Below are positions 18,551 to 27,187 of a stretch of DNA of 64,000 bases, in pieces (position 1 is the first letter of the stretch; every line of letters begins with the position of its first letter). A program made the translations under genes and the position numbers. The notes beneath the pieces were generated by a model, which was not told the origin of the DNA, searched no databases, and saw nothing but the letters and a program-made list of their open reading frames with translations. The stretch comes from Devosia enhydra (lineage in GTDB: Bacteria; Pseudomonadota; Alphaproteobacteria; Rhizobiales; Devosiaceae): the NCBI RefSeq assembly GCF_900119845.1, contig NZ_FPKU01000002.1, positions 901,381-965,380 on the forward strand, read 5' to 3'.

Positions 18551-21219
18551 CTCGCCTCCGGCTGGGCCCGGCGCATGCCGGCAAAGACGAAGCGGCCATA
18601 AAACCAGCTGGTGGCGAGCAGGGCGACGCCCATGGTGACGAACGACCCGACCCGCCACAGCCCTTCAAGCCCGCTGGCATCAAAGAGAAAGACCTTGGCT
18701 ACTGCCGCGAGCAGGATGGCGAGCGAGCCATAACGCAAGGGCTGGGAGTTGAAGCGGGCGCCGAGGATGAGCGCGGTGGCAGCCAGGGCGAGCATCGCGG
18801 CGGTATAGGCGTGCTGCTCATAGGCGCCGCTCTCGCCCTGCAGCAGATCGGGGTGGAAGAGGGCGCGGATATCGACGAGCACGCCCGTCACCACCAGGAA
18901 GGCGCCGGCGAGCGCCGCGCCCCAGCGCAAGGGCCAGTGCTGCGGCATGACGCGCAGGGCCAGCGCGATGAGAAGCCCGATCATGCCCGGCACAACGAGG
19001 CCCGACAGCGTGACATTGAGCAGCGGCCAGCCCGGCACGCGCCACACCGGCCAGAGTTCATAGGCCTGAACGCCGGCGCCCACGAGCACGAGCGCCAGCA
19101 TGCCAATGCCGGTGACGAGGCCCGCGGCTCCGAGCCCGGATCGCTGGAGCCTGTGCCCGAAGACGATGGCGCCGAGGCCCAGTAGCAGGATGGGATTGGA
19201 CCAGAGCGAGGTCCAGATCAGCGTATCGATGGCCTCAAGGCTCGCCCTATCGGGCAGGATGACGAGGCTGATGCCGGCGGCGAGCAGGATGAGTCCCGCG
19301 AAATCCAGCGCTTTGGCGAGATCGTTGGCGCGCGGCACGAGGGTTGCAGCGCCGAGAAAGGCGAGGGCGGGCAGGATGAGAGTGACCACAGGGGCATCAT
19401 CGGGCCAGAGTGCGGGCAGGTAATCGGCTATTCCCTGCGCCCCCACCAGCATCCAGGCTCCGATTGTCGAGATGCCCAGAAGCACGAAATAAAGCCCGAA
19501 ATAGACGCCCGAGAGGGTGAGGAGGCTTTCGACGCCATAACGGCGGAAGACGACGGCGAGCCCTAGCACCTGGAGCGCTGCGGCGAGGGCGAAATAATTG
19601 GGATCGACCACGGCGACGATGGCGAGCGACAGATAGGCCGAGGCCGACGCAGCGAAGATGGCGCGGATGAAGGGCTGTTCGGCCTCGGGCGCGCGGGGGG
19701 CAAAGAGGCGCAGGGCCAGAACCGAGAGCGCGGCGGCGCCGAGCGCCAGCAGGGCCCAGAGGATGGGGAGGTCGCGCATGCCGCCCCAGCCATCGAGATC
19801 GACCATGGTGGTGACAAAACTGCCCATGCCCAAAAGGCTGAGGCCGATGGCAGCGAGGCGGGCCTGCTGGCCGGCCCAGAGCTTCAGGGCCAGCGGCAGG
19901 CCGATGCTCGCCAGCGCGACGGCGAGGAGCGCCAGCCGGGCGAGAGGCTCGGGATCACGCCAGACGAGCAGCAGCGTCAGCCACGCAGCCAGCGCACCGA
20001 GACTGGGGTAGATCGTGCGGGTGCGATCGAGATGGATCATCGCGGCGCTTGCGACAAAGAGGGCGGCGATGGCGACAAGATGCGGCATCTCGAAATCGGT
20101 GAGATAGGCCCCGCCAATAAGGCAGGCGGCCGAGAACGCCGCGCCGAGCCAGCCCAGATGCGGATGGGCCGTGCGCAAAACTTCGGTGCGGTTCCACAAC
20201 GCAAAGAGCGCGACGGGGGTGACGACGAGGGCAACCAGCGTCGAGGCTTCGCGCACACCCGGCACGCTGTTGGCCAGCGTGAGGGCGGCCAGCCAGACAA
20301 AGTGCACGACGATCGCCGCCACCAGCATGCGCCACCAGCCCTTGCGCGCTGCTGTGAGGGTGGCCGAGGCGAGAAGGGCCGCGAGATAGCAATTGATCAG
20401 CAGCTGGCTGGGCGCGACTTGCAGCAGGAAAAAGGGCGCGAGATAGCCGCCAAGCAGTCCGATGCCCAGTACCGGCTGGCCGAAGCGCAGTGCGATAGGC
20501 ATCGCGATGGCAGCGGTGGCGGCCGAAAGCAGGAAGCCGGTAAAGAGAGACGTCAGCCCGAAGGCGGCGCTCGCCATGAAGGCGGTGGCGTAGAATGTGC
20601 CGATAGCGGCCGAGGCGAGCGCAGCGCCGATCTGGCGGTGATTGGCGATCTGCCGCGCCGAGACGAGAGCGGCGCCCCCGAGCATGACAAGACCGCCCAG
20701 GGCGGAGGCGAGGACGCCGAGCGTGGGGGTGAAGAACCCGTTATCGGCCGCCATGCGGGCAAGAAAGAACCCCGCCACGAGCAGCATGATGGCGCCACCC
20801 CAGACCGGCAGCTGCACGCCCATGGCGCGCTCGATATCGAAGCGGGGACGGGCGGGGCGGGGAGCCGTGCCGGTGCCGGTATCGCTTGCAGCGCCACGCG
20901 CCGCCTCGGCCCAGGGGCCCCAGGCAGGGGCGGGTTCGGGCTCGGGCTCGGGGGGAAGCGAGGCATCGCCCGGCGGTGGCTTGGGAGCCGGGCTAGCCTC
21001 GGCGCCCTCCGGCGGTGATTCCGGATTTGCCTCTCGCTCGAAGGTCGCCGTGGCCGCGTCAGCCGGTGCCTCACCGCCCTGCTGCGCGGTACCGTCCCTG
21101 ATGTCGGAGACGCGGTATTCGAGCTGGGTGAGCCGCTGCCGCAAGGCATCGATCTGTCCCTGCTTCCGGCGGAGCATAAAAAGCGCGATGACGGCCAGAA
21201 CAAAGCCAAGAAAATCCAT
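18547..21219 (-). CDS. DUF2339 polytopic membrane protein
   Basis: An 890-residue protein from ATG 21219; an ATG six codons upstream is also in frame. An N-terminal TM segment (FLGFVLAVIALFML) is followed by a short coiled coil (RQRLTQLEYRVSDI), a low-complexity Pro/Ala/Glu linker to about residue 130, then roughly 20-25 hydrophobic segments filling the rest. DERAMGVQLPVWGG-like sequence at the start of the TM array is typical of DUF2339 proteins. The function is unknown; a membrane transport or cell-envelope role is guessed for the family. It appears monocistronic. Confidence 0.85.
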   Translation of the reverse strand: MDFLGFVLAVIALFMLRRKQGQIDALRQRLTQLEYRVSDIRDGTAQQGGEAPADAATATFEREANPESPPEGAEASPAPKPPPGDASLPPEPEPEPAPAWGPWAEAARGAASDTGTGTAPRPARPRFDIERAMGVQLPVWGGAIMLLVAGFFLARMAADNGFFTPTLGVLASALGGLVMLGGAALVSARQIANHRQIGAALASAAIGTFYATAFMASAAFGLTSLFTGFLLSAATAAIAMPIALRFGQPVLGIGLLGGYLAPFFLLQVAPSQLLINCYLAALLASATLTAARKGWWRMLVAAIVVHFVWLAALTLANSVPGVREASTLVALVVTPVALFALWNRTEVLRTAHPHLGWLGAAFSAACLIGGAYLTDFEMPHLVAIAALFVASAAMIHLDRTRTIYPSLGALAAWLTLLLVWRDPEPLARLALLAVALASIGLPLALKLWAGQQARLAAIGLSLLGMGSFVTTMVDLDGWGGMRDLPILWALLALGAAALSVLALRLFAPRAPEAEQPFIRAIFAASASAYLSLAIVAVVDPNYFALAAALQVLGLAVVFRRYGVESLLTLSGVYFGLYFVLLGISTIGAWMLVGAQGIADYLPALWPDDAPVVTLILPALAFLGAATLVPRANDLAKALDFAGLILLAAGISLVILPDRASLEAIDTLIWTSLWSNPILLLGLGAIVFGHRLQRSGLGAAGLVTGIGMLALVLVGAGVQAYELWPVWRVPGWPLLNVTLSGLVVPGMIGLLIALALRVMPQHWPLRWGAALAGAFLVVTGVLVDIRALFHPDLLQGESGAYEQHAYTAAMLALAATALILGARFNSQPLRYGSLAILLAAVAKVFLFDASGLEGLWRVGSFVTMGVALLATSWFYGRFVFAGMRRAQPEAS

Positions 21220-21354
21220 CGCCGCTACTGGTTCCATCTGCGCAGGAGACGCGACGGAGCAAGCCGGCGCGCAGGATCAGCAGATCATATCGGCACGACC
21301 CTCACAATCCCCGAACAGTCCGCAGCAAGGCGATGCCCTTTCTGCTCAAGGGAT

Positions 21355-23055
21355 TTACCGGAAGAGGTCGGACATCGACTTGCCGATGATCTTGGTGGCC
21401 GAGAAGACGAGCACCAGCGTCACGACGATGGTGATGGTGCCGATGGCGGCGGCGGCGGAGATTTCCTGGGTTTCGAGGCGCTCATAGATGGCGATGGAGA
21501 TGGTCTTCCAGCGGGCCGAATAGAGCATCACCGTGGTGCTCATTTCCGAGATCAGCGTGGTGAAGACAATGATGGCGCCCGCCAGGATGCCCGGCGCGAT
21601 CAGCGGGATGGTCACCTTGCGCATGGTCTCGCCCCAGGTGGCGCCGGCGACGGTGGAGGCTTCCTCCATGCGCGGATCGACCTGCGCCACGGCGGCCACC
21701 ACCGAGCGGTAGATATAGGCCATGCGGCGCACGAAATAGCCGATGACGATGATCACCGCCGTGCCGGTGAGGACGATCGGGCCGGCATTGAAGGTGACGA
21801 GCAGCGCCACGCCCGTGACGATGCCGGGCAGGATGAAGGGCAGCATGATGGTGAGATCGAGCGCCCATTTGCCGGCAAAGCTCTTGCGCTCGGCGACATA
21901 GCCGGTGAGCGTGCCGAAGACGACGCAGGCGACCGTGGCGATGGCCCCGAGGATGAGGCTGTTCTGGATGGGCCCGACGACGCGATTGAACACATAGGTA
22001 TAGTTGGACCAGCCATATTGCAGCGGCCACAGCGTGCCCGGCCACCGCTCTGAGAAGGATGTAAAGACGATGACCAGCTGCGGCAGGATGGCGAGAAACA
22101 GGAGGCCCCAGACATAGAGATTGGCCGCTATCCTCATGCCCGGCGTGCGGATCAGCGCGGCACGTCGCGTGGTGGAGCCCAGCGTGACGAAGCGCCGCCG
22201 CTTGTTGATGCGCAGCAGGAAGAGGATGGCGACGAGCGTGATGGCGACGTTGACGAGCGCGATGGCCGCGGCGCCGTTGAGGTTGAAGAACCCGTTGATC
22301 TGGAAATACATGAGGGTGGAGAGCACATACATCTCGCCCCCCAGCACCGCCGGCACGCCGAATTCGCCGAGCGCCTCGATGAGCACGATCATGGCGCCGG
22401 CCAGCATCGGCGGGATGGCGAGCGGCAGCACCACGGTGCGCAGGATGCGCCAGCGCGAGGCGCCCATCACCCGCGCACTTTCCTCAAGATGCGGATCGGA
22501 GGCCGAAAGCGCCCCTTGCACGAAGAGGAAGACATAGGTGAAATTCGAGAGCACCATCGCGACGATGACGCCGAAATAGCCATAGACCGGCGGCATGGGC
22601 AGGCCCAGCCACTGGTTGACATAATGGGTGACGATGCCGTTGCGGCCCAGAAGGATGACCCAGCTATAGGCACCGATAAAGGGCGGTGCGATCAACGGGA
22701 TGATCGAAAGCGACAGGATCAGCGGCTTGAAGGGAATATCAACCCGCGCCACGAAATAGGCCGCCGGCACCGCCACGAGGGTGGAGAGAACCGTGACCGC
22801 CACGGAAATGACGATGGTGTTCCACAGCGCCGATCGATAGAGCGCCGAGGTCCAGAAGCGCTCGAAATTGGCGAGCGTGCCATTGAACCAGTTGAAGCTT
22901 TCGCCCTGCGGGGCAAAGCTGTTGGCCATGGTGGTGAGGATGGGATAGGCCAGAAAGCCGACAAGCACGATGAGCGTGATGGCTCCCGCCACCCAGGGCA
23001 GCAGATCAGGGCCACGGCGCCGAACCGGCGCGTTGCCGCCCGCCACCGCGCTCAT
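21355..23055 (-). CDS. Fused ABC permease of the AfuB/FbpB type
   Basis: A 566-residue inner-membrane protein with two fused BPD_transp_1 domains (about 60-260 and 340-555), each with an EAA-like loop (ESARVMGASRWRILRTVVLP and EASTVAGATWGETMRKVTIP). This is the architecture of the ferric-type transporters FbpB and AfuB. It overlaps the ATPase gene by four bases and is the last gene of a four-gene minus-strand operon. The binding protein and the nearby deaminase gene suggest a sugar-phosphate or other anionic ligand rather than iron. Confidence 0.9.
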   Translation of the reverse strand: MSAVAGGNAPVRRRGPDLLPWVAGAITLIVLVGFLAYPILTTMANSFAPQGESFNWFNGTLANFERFWTSALYRSALWNTIVISVAVTVLSTLVAVPAAYFVARVDIPFKPLILSLSIIPLIAPPFIGAYSWVILLGRNGIVTHYVNQWLGLPMPPVYGYFGVIVAMVLSNFTYVFLFVQGALSASDPHLEESARVMGASRWRILRTVVLPLAIPPMLAGAMIVLIEALGEFGVPAVLGGEMYVLSTLMYFQINGFFNLNGAAAIALVNVAITLVAILFLLRINKRRRFVTLGSTTRRAALIRTPGMRIAANLYVWGLLFLAILPQLVIVFTSFSERWPGTLWPLQYGWSNYTYVFNRVVGPIQNSLILGAIATVACVVFGTLTGYVAERKSFAGKWALDLTIMLPFILPGIVTGVALLVTFNAGPIVLTGTAVIIVIGYFVRRMAYIYRSVVAAVAQVDPRMEEASTVAGATWGETMRKVTIPLIAPGILAGAIIVFTTLISEMSTTVMLYSARWKTISIAIYERLETQEISAAAAIGTITIVVTLVLVFSATKIIGKSMSDLFR

Positions 23056-24197
23056 CGGCCGGGCCTTTCGAACAGCACCGCATCCTCGGGAGCAAAGCCG
23101 AAATCGACGGCCGAGCCCTCGACCACGCCATCCACGAAGGCCGGCCGGTCGATGAGCACGGGGCGATCGGCATCGGGGGCTTCGATGAGATAGCGCACGA
23201 AGGTGCCGAGGAACTGGATACGCCGCACGGTGCCCGAAAGCGTGCCGGCCCCGGTTGCTGCTTTCGGGGTGAGCGACATGCGCTCGGGGCGCACCATCAG
23301 CATGGCCTGCGCCTCCGGGCCGAACCAGTCGGCTTCGTTGGAGCCGGCGGCGCGCCGGGCAAGGCCCGAAAAGGCGACGCCCGAGCGGGTGGCGGCGCTT
23401 GCCCCGTCGCCCCGCAGGGGCAGGAAATTGGCCTTGCCGATGAAGTCGGCGACAAAGAGGGAAGCGGGGCGGGCATAGATCTCGAAGGGGGCGCCCACCT
23501 GCATCAGCCGGCCCTTGCTGAAGACCGCGATGGTGTCGGATACCGCCATCGCCTCTTCCTGGTCGTGGGTGACATAGAGTGCCATGACGCCCAGCGCCTT
23601 TTGCAGGCGGCGGATTTCGTCGCGCATCTCGACGCGCAGCTTGGCATCGAGATTGGCCAAGGGCTCGTCAAGCAGCAGCATGCCGGGCTCGTAGACCAGC
23701 GCGCGGGCGATGGAGACGCGCTGCTGCTGGCCGCCTGACAGATCGGCGGGATAGCGATGGGCCAGCCCGTCGAGCTGGAGCATGGCGAGGATGCGCTTGA
23801 CCGACGCATCGACGGTCGCCTGCGGGGCGCGGCGCAGGCGCAAGCCATAGGCTGCGTTCTCGAACACCGTCATGTGCGGAAAGAGCGCGTAGGACTGGAA
23901 GACCATGCCGATATTGCGCTCGAAAGCGTTCATGCGGCTGAAATCGGCGCCATCGGAGAGGATGCGACCCTCCGATATGGTCTCGAGCCCGGCGATCATG
24001 CGCAGGGTGGTGGTCTTGCCGCAGCCCGAAGGGCCGAGCATGGTGAAGAAGGTGTCGCCTTCGATAGTGAAGCTGACATCGTCGACGGCGCGGACCTGGC
24101 CTTCCTCGGTGGAAAAGACCTTGGTCAGCCCCTCGACGGAAAAGCGGCGGCGGCGCTCAGCCGATGCTGGCGCGGTGGCGGTGTCTTGGGCGCTCAT
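23052..24197 (-). CDS. ABC transporter ATP-binding protein (AfuC/FbpC/PotA type)
   Basis: A 381-residue ATPase. Walker A GPSGCGKTT, Q-loop MVFQSYALFPHMTV, signature LSGGQQQR, Walker B MLLLDEPLANLD and the H-loop VTHDQEEAM are intact. A TOBE_2 regulatory domain fills the last 120 residues. It overlaps the PP2C-like gene upstream by four bases (ATGA) and the permease downstream by four, so its synthesis is tied to both. It energises the importer. Confidence 0.92.
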   Translation of the reverse strand: MSAQDTATAPASAERRRRFSVEGLTKVFSTEEGQVRAVDDVSFTIEGDTFFTMLGPSGCGKTTTLRMIAGLETISEGRILSDGADFSRMNAFERNIGMVFQSYALFPHMTVFENAAYGLRLRRAPQATVDASVKRILAMLQLDGLAHRYPADLSGGQQQRVSIARALVYEPGMLLLDEPLANLDAKLRVEMRDEIRRLQKALGVMALYVTHDQEEAMAVSDTIAVFSKGRLMQVGAPFEIYARPASLFVADFIGKANFLPLRGDGASAATRSGVAFSGLARRAAGSNEADWFGPEAQAMLMVRPERMSLTPKAATGAGTLSGTVRRIQFLGTFVRYLIEAPDADRPVLIDRPAFVDGVVEGSAVDFGFAPEDAVLFERPGR

Positions 24198-25201
24198 CGG
24201 CCTCTCCCCTTGCTGATCACGACGATGGAGCGATCGTCGCCGAAATTGCCGCCGATGCGGCCCTTGGTGCTGCGATGCGGCCCGACCCGCTCGGGATCGA
24301 CCCGGTCGGCCTCGGCGAGCGCTTCTTCCCAGGCGGCGATGCCCGTGGCTGACGGGGCAACCGGATAGCCGTCGCTATGCAGCTCGATCAGCGACCAGTC
24401 CGACTGCGGCACATCGAGGCTGCGGATGACCGGGGTGACGTCATCGACCCCATCGATGACGAGGGCATTGTAGGCGGCCGGATCGTGGCGGATGCCGGAA
24501 AGGCCGGCGTCGAGGATCGTTGTCAGCCGGTGCTGGTCGCCGAGGACGGCGGCCGAGGCCTCAGCATCGCTGCCCACGAGGGCGCGGATATAGGCGATGT
24601 CGGCCGCCGAAAGACCTTCGGGTGGCGTGGTGCGGGCAGCAAGCCCGTTGACGATGAGGCTGCGCGCGGCAGTGCGGGCGGTGGCGGCATCGGCGCCGCG
24701 ATCCTTGAGGATAGCAAAGGCGTGCGCGCGGGCGGCCGAAAGCACCACATCGCCGGGAAAGACGGCAGACAGAATTTCGCGGCCATCGATGCGGATGCCG
24801 CAATCGCCGACCTTGACGAGGCGCAGCGTCTCTCCGTCGGAATAGGCCGCAACGAAGCCGGCACGGAAGCGGTGGTCCCCGCTCGCTGCAGTGAGCGCGG
24901 AAAGGCCCAGCCGGTCGTAAAGCGCGGCTACGGCGCGTGTTGCGGCAGCGGCGAGATCGCCGGGCGCATGCAGCGTCGCCGGCACCGAGAACAGGGCGCG
25001 GAACGCTTCGGCAATCGCCATCGCGGCGAGCCGGCCACCGGTTGCACCAGCGCCCAGGCGATCGTCGAACCGCTTGCCGGTGATGTCGGTCGCCCCATCG
25101 ATGACGGCAAAGCCGGCGCCGGGGACAACGACGATCTGGTCTTCATTGGTCTGGGGCAGGCCGGGATTCTTGGCCTCGGTAAACCCTTCGAAGGCGTTCA
25201 C
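24194..25201 (-). CDS. PP2C-like (PPM fold) protein inside ABC importer operon
   Basis: About 335 residues from GTG 25201, preceded by GGAAAG at good spacing; longer in-frame starts would run into the binding-protein gene. The N-terminal NEDQIVVV followed by AVIDGATD resembles the first two metal-binding motifs of PP2C phosphatases, and the C-terminal GGNFGDDRSIVVI resembles the last one (DNxT-VVV). The middle region GDCGIRIDG resembles the GDSR strand. There is no signal peptide, so it is cytoplasmic. It lies between the binding-protein and ATPase genes. It may dephosphorylate the imported compound or a regulatory protein, or it may be a catalytically divergent sensor. Confidence 0.7.
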   Translation of the reverse strand: MNAFEGFTEAKNPGLPQTNEDQIVVVPGAGFAVIDGATDITGKRFDDRLGAGATGGRLAAMAIAEAFRALFSVPATLHAPGDLAAAATRAVAALYDRLGLSALTAASGDHRFRAGFVAAYSDGETLRLVKVGDCGIRIDGREILSAVFPGDVVLSAARAHAFAILKDRGADAATARTAARSLIVNGLAARTTPPEGLSAADIAYIRALVGSDAEASAAVLGDQHRLTTILDAGLSGIRHDPAAYNALVIDGVDDVTPVIRSLDVPQSDWSLIELHSDGYPVAPSATGIAAWEEALAEADRVDPERVGPHRSTKGRIGGNFGDDRSIVVISKGRGR

Positions 25202-25272
25202 TCTTGTACTGCTTTCCACGCGGTGGGGCGCCCCGCGCGAGCGGAGCGCCCCTGCCAAAGACGGACCCTCGC

Positions 25273-26238
25273 TTACTGCGCGAAGATCTTTTCCCACTGC
25301 GCGATATTGGCGTCGCGGTCGGCTGCGGCGCGATCGGCATCATAGGGGAAGGTCTTGATATCGGCGGTGGGGGCAAGGCCCTCGGGAGCCGCGACATCGG
25401 TGCGCACCGACCGGCGGTTGGTGCTGGCGACCAGCTCGTGGGCTTCCTTCGAATTGGCGAAATCGAGGAAGATCTTGGCGTTTTCGAGATTCGGCGCGCC
25501 CTTGATGATGGCGGAGGCATCGTAGCGCAGGCCGGTGCCGTCGCTGGGGTAGACGGCGGCGACCGGATAGCCCTCGTCGATCAGCGGCTTGATATTGGCT
25601 TCGCCGGTAACCCCGATCTCGATCTCGCCGCGCGCCACGTCCTGGAAGACGCTCTGCGAGGAGGTGACGAAGCGGGCATTGGCCATGATCTTTTCGGCCA
25701 CGTCCCAGCCATAGAGCTGCAGGATCTGGGCTAGCTGGGCATAGGCAGAGCCCGAGAGCGAGGGATTGGCGAGGACGATCTTGTCGTCGTACTTGGGATC
25801 GGCGAGGTCTTCCCAGCTCGCCGGCCGGTCGCCTTCGGCCAGAAGGTTGGTGTTGACGATGAAGGCCTGGAGCGGCATCGAGCAGCCGTAATAGGTGTTC
25901 TCGGGGCCGATGACATCGGCCGAGAAGGCTGCCGCTTCGGTGCTCTCATAGCTTTCGAAGAGGCCCGGATTGGCCATGAAGGCTTCGCTCGAGGCGCACA
26001 GCACCACGTCGCCCTGGGGATTGGCCTGCTCGGCGGCGATGCGGGTGAAGATTTCGCCCACCCCGCCATTGATCACCGACACGGCGATCTGCGGGTACTT
26101 GGCCTGGAAGGCATCGAAGAACAGCTCGCCGACTTCGCCGGCCGGATTATACAGCACCAGCGACCCCTGCTGGGCCTGAGCGCCGCCAACCGTGGCGATG
26201 GTGACAGCGAGCGCGAAAGCAATGCGTTTGAACGTCAT
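25273..26238 (-). CDS. ABC substrate-binding protein, AfuA-like
   Basis: A 321-residue periplasmic protein. The signal peptide ends after AQA (residue 22). The fold is the type-II binding protein of the ferric-family, but the Tyr-Tyr pair used by FbpA for iron is not seen; instead VAAVYPSDGTGLRYDASAI and NRRSVRTDV occupy the C-lobe, as I recall for AfuA-type hexose-phosphate binders. ATG 26238 follows GGGAGGGA. It is the first gene of the operon and divergent from nagB. Iron binding cannot be excluded by reading alone. Confidence 0.85.
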   Translation of the reverse strand: MTFKRIAFALAVTIATVGGAQAQQGSLVLYNPAGEVGELFFDAFQAKYPQIAVSVINGGVGEIFTRIAAEQANPQGDVVLCASSEAFMANPGLFESYESTEAAAFSADVIGPENTYYGCSMPLQAFIVNTNLLAEGDRPASWEDLADPKYDDKIVLANPSLSGSAYAQLAQILQLYGWDVAEKIMANARFVTSSQSVFQDVARGEIEIGVTGEANIKPLIDEGYPVAAVYPSDGTGLRYDASAIIKGAPNLENAKIFLDFANSKEAHELVASTNRRSVRTDVAAPEGLAPTADIKTFPYDADRAAADRDANIAQWEKIFAQ

Positions 26239-26302
26239 CTGGGTCCCTCCCTGAGTTTGGTGAGATTATGGCGTGGCAGACGCCAACGTCAAACCCAAAC
26301 CG

Positions 26303-26314
26303 GCAACCGGTTGC
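26303..26314. promoter_or_regulatory. Perfect palindrome GCAACCGGTTGC (LacI-type operator candidate)
   Basis: A 12-bp perfect palindrome with a central CG and the AACCGGTT core of LacI-family operators lies in the 157-base gap between the divergent afuA-like and nagB-like genes. No LacI-family gene is present in this window. Confidence 0.5.
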
Positions 26315-26395
26315 ATGTGCCTGTCGAAAAGCGTTAAGGGGACGCCACCATCGGAGGCGCTGCCGGAGCGCGCCGGAGACGCGGAGGAAGCGGGA

Positions 26396-27136
26396 ATGCG
26401 CGTTCATATTCATGCCGACGCAGGCGAGTTGGGCCGCGCCGCCGCCGCCGAGGCCGCGGACGTGATTTCGGCCGCCATTGCCCGCCACGGCGAGGCGCTG
26501 GTGGTGTTTGCCACCGGGGCGAGCCAGTTCGCCACGCTCGAGGCGCTGGTTGCGGCCGATATCGACTGGTCGCGCGTGTCCGGGGTGCATTTGGACGAAT
26601 ATGTGGGCATTTCGCCCGAGCATCGCGCCAGCTTCCGGCGCTATCTGAGGGAGCGGGTGGTGGCGCGCCTGCCGACGCTCGGACACTTCGCGATGATCGC
26701 GGGCAATGCCCCCGATCTTTCAGCCGAGATCGCCCGGCTCAACACGCTGCTGACCGGCCGCCGCGTCGATCTCTGCCTTGCCGGCATCGGGGAAAACGGG
26801 CACCTCGCCTTCAACGACCCGCCGGCCGATTTCGAGGCCGAGGCGCCCTATCTCGTCGTCGACCTCGATGCGGCCTGCCGGCAGCAGCAGGTCAACGAGG
26901 GCTGGTTCCCCGATCTTGGCTCCGTGCCGGCGCAGGCTGTGTCGATGAGCATCCGCCAGATCATGCGCGCCGAAAGGCTCGTGCTTTCGGTGGGCGACAG
27001 GCGCAAGGCCGAGGCGGTGCGCAACACCATCGAGGGGCCGGTGAGCCCGGCCTGTCCGGCCTCGATCATCCAGGGCCACAAGGCGGCGAGCGTCCATCTC
27101 GATACCGCCTCGGCGAGCCTGCTCGCCGGCCGCTGA
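26396..27136 (+). CDS. nagB: Glucosamine-6-phosphate deaminase family protein
   Basis: A 246-residue enzyme from ATG 26396, after GAGGAAG. NagB hallmarks are present: the phosphate-binding ATGASQ loop near 40, HLDEYVG near 66, the catalytic GIGENGHLAFNDPP near 130, and a C-terminal GHKAAS segment. NagB converts glucosamine-6-phosphate to fructose-6-phosphate and ammonia in the cytoplasm. It is divergent from an AfuA-like importer operon, suggesting that an amino-sugar phosphate may be the imported nutrient. The glucosamine-6-phosphate assignment is family-level. Confidence 0.88.
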   Translation: MRVHIHADAGELGRAAAAEAADVISAAIARHGEALVVFATGASQFATLEALVAADIDWSRVSGVHLDEYVGISPEHRASFRRYLRERVVARLPTLGHFAMIAGNAPDLSAEIARLNTLLTGRRVDLCLAGIGENGHLAFNDPPADFEAEAPYLVVDLDAACRQQQVNEGWFPDLGSVPAQAVSMSIRQIMRAERLVLSVGDRRKAEAVRNTIEGPVSPACPASIIQGHKAASVHLDTASASLLAGR

Positions 27137-27143
27137 TCGGCGT

Positions 27144-27168
27144 GCGGCGCGAGACCGTCGCGCGCCGC
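27144..27168. terminator. Hairpin between convergent nagB and icd genes
   Basis: GCGGCGCG (27144-27151) pairs with CGCGCCGC (27161-27168) around a 9-base loop. It lies in the 51-base gap between convergent genes. There is only a weak T-rich tail (CTTCGCCTTT), so intrinsic termination is likely but weak. Confidence 0.45.
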
Positions 27169-27187
27169 CGCTTCGCCTTTCGGTCCG

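Noticed and set aside
25273-26238. Iron(III)-binding protein label for the AfuA-like gene
   Set aside because: The Tyr-Tyr iron site is not seen and the context is amino-sugar metabolism. The label is left open rather than asserted.
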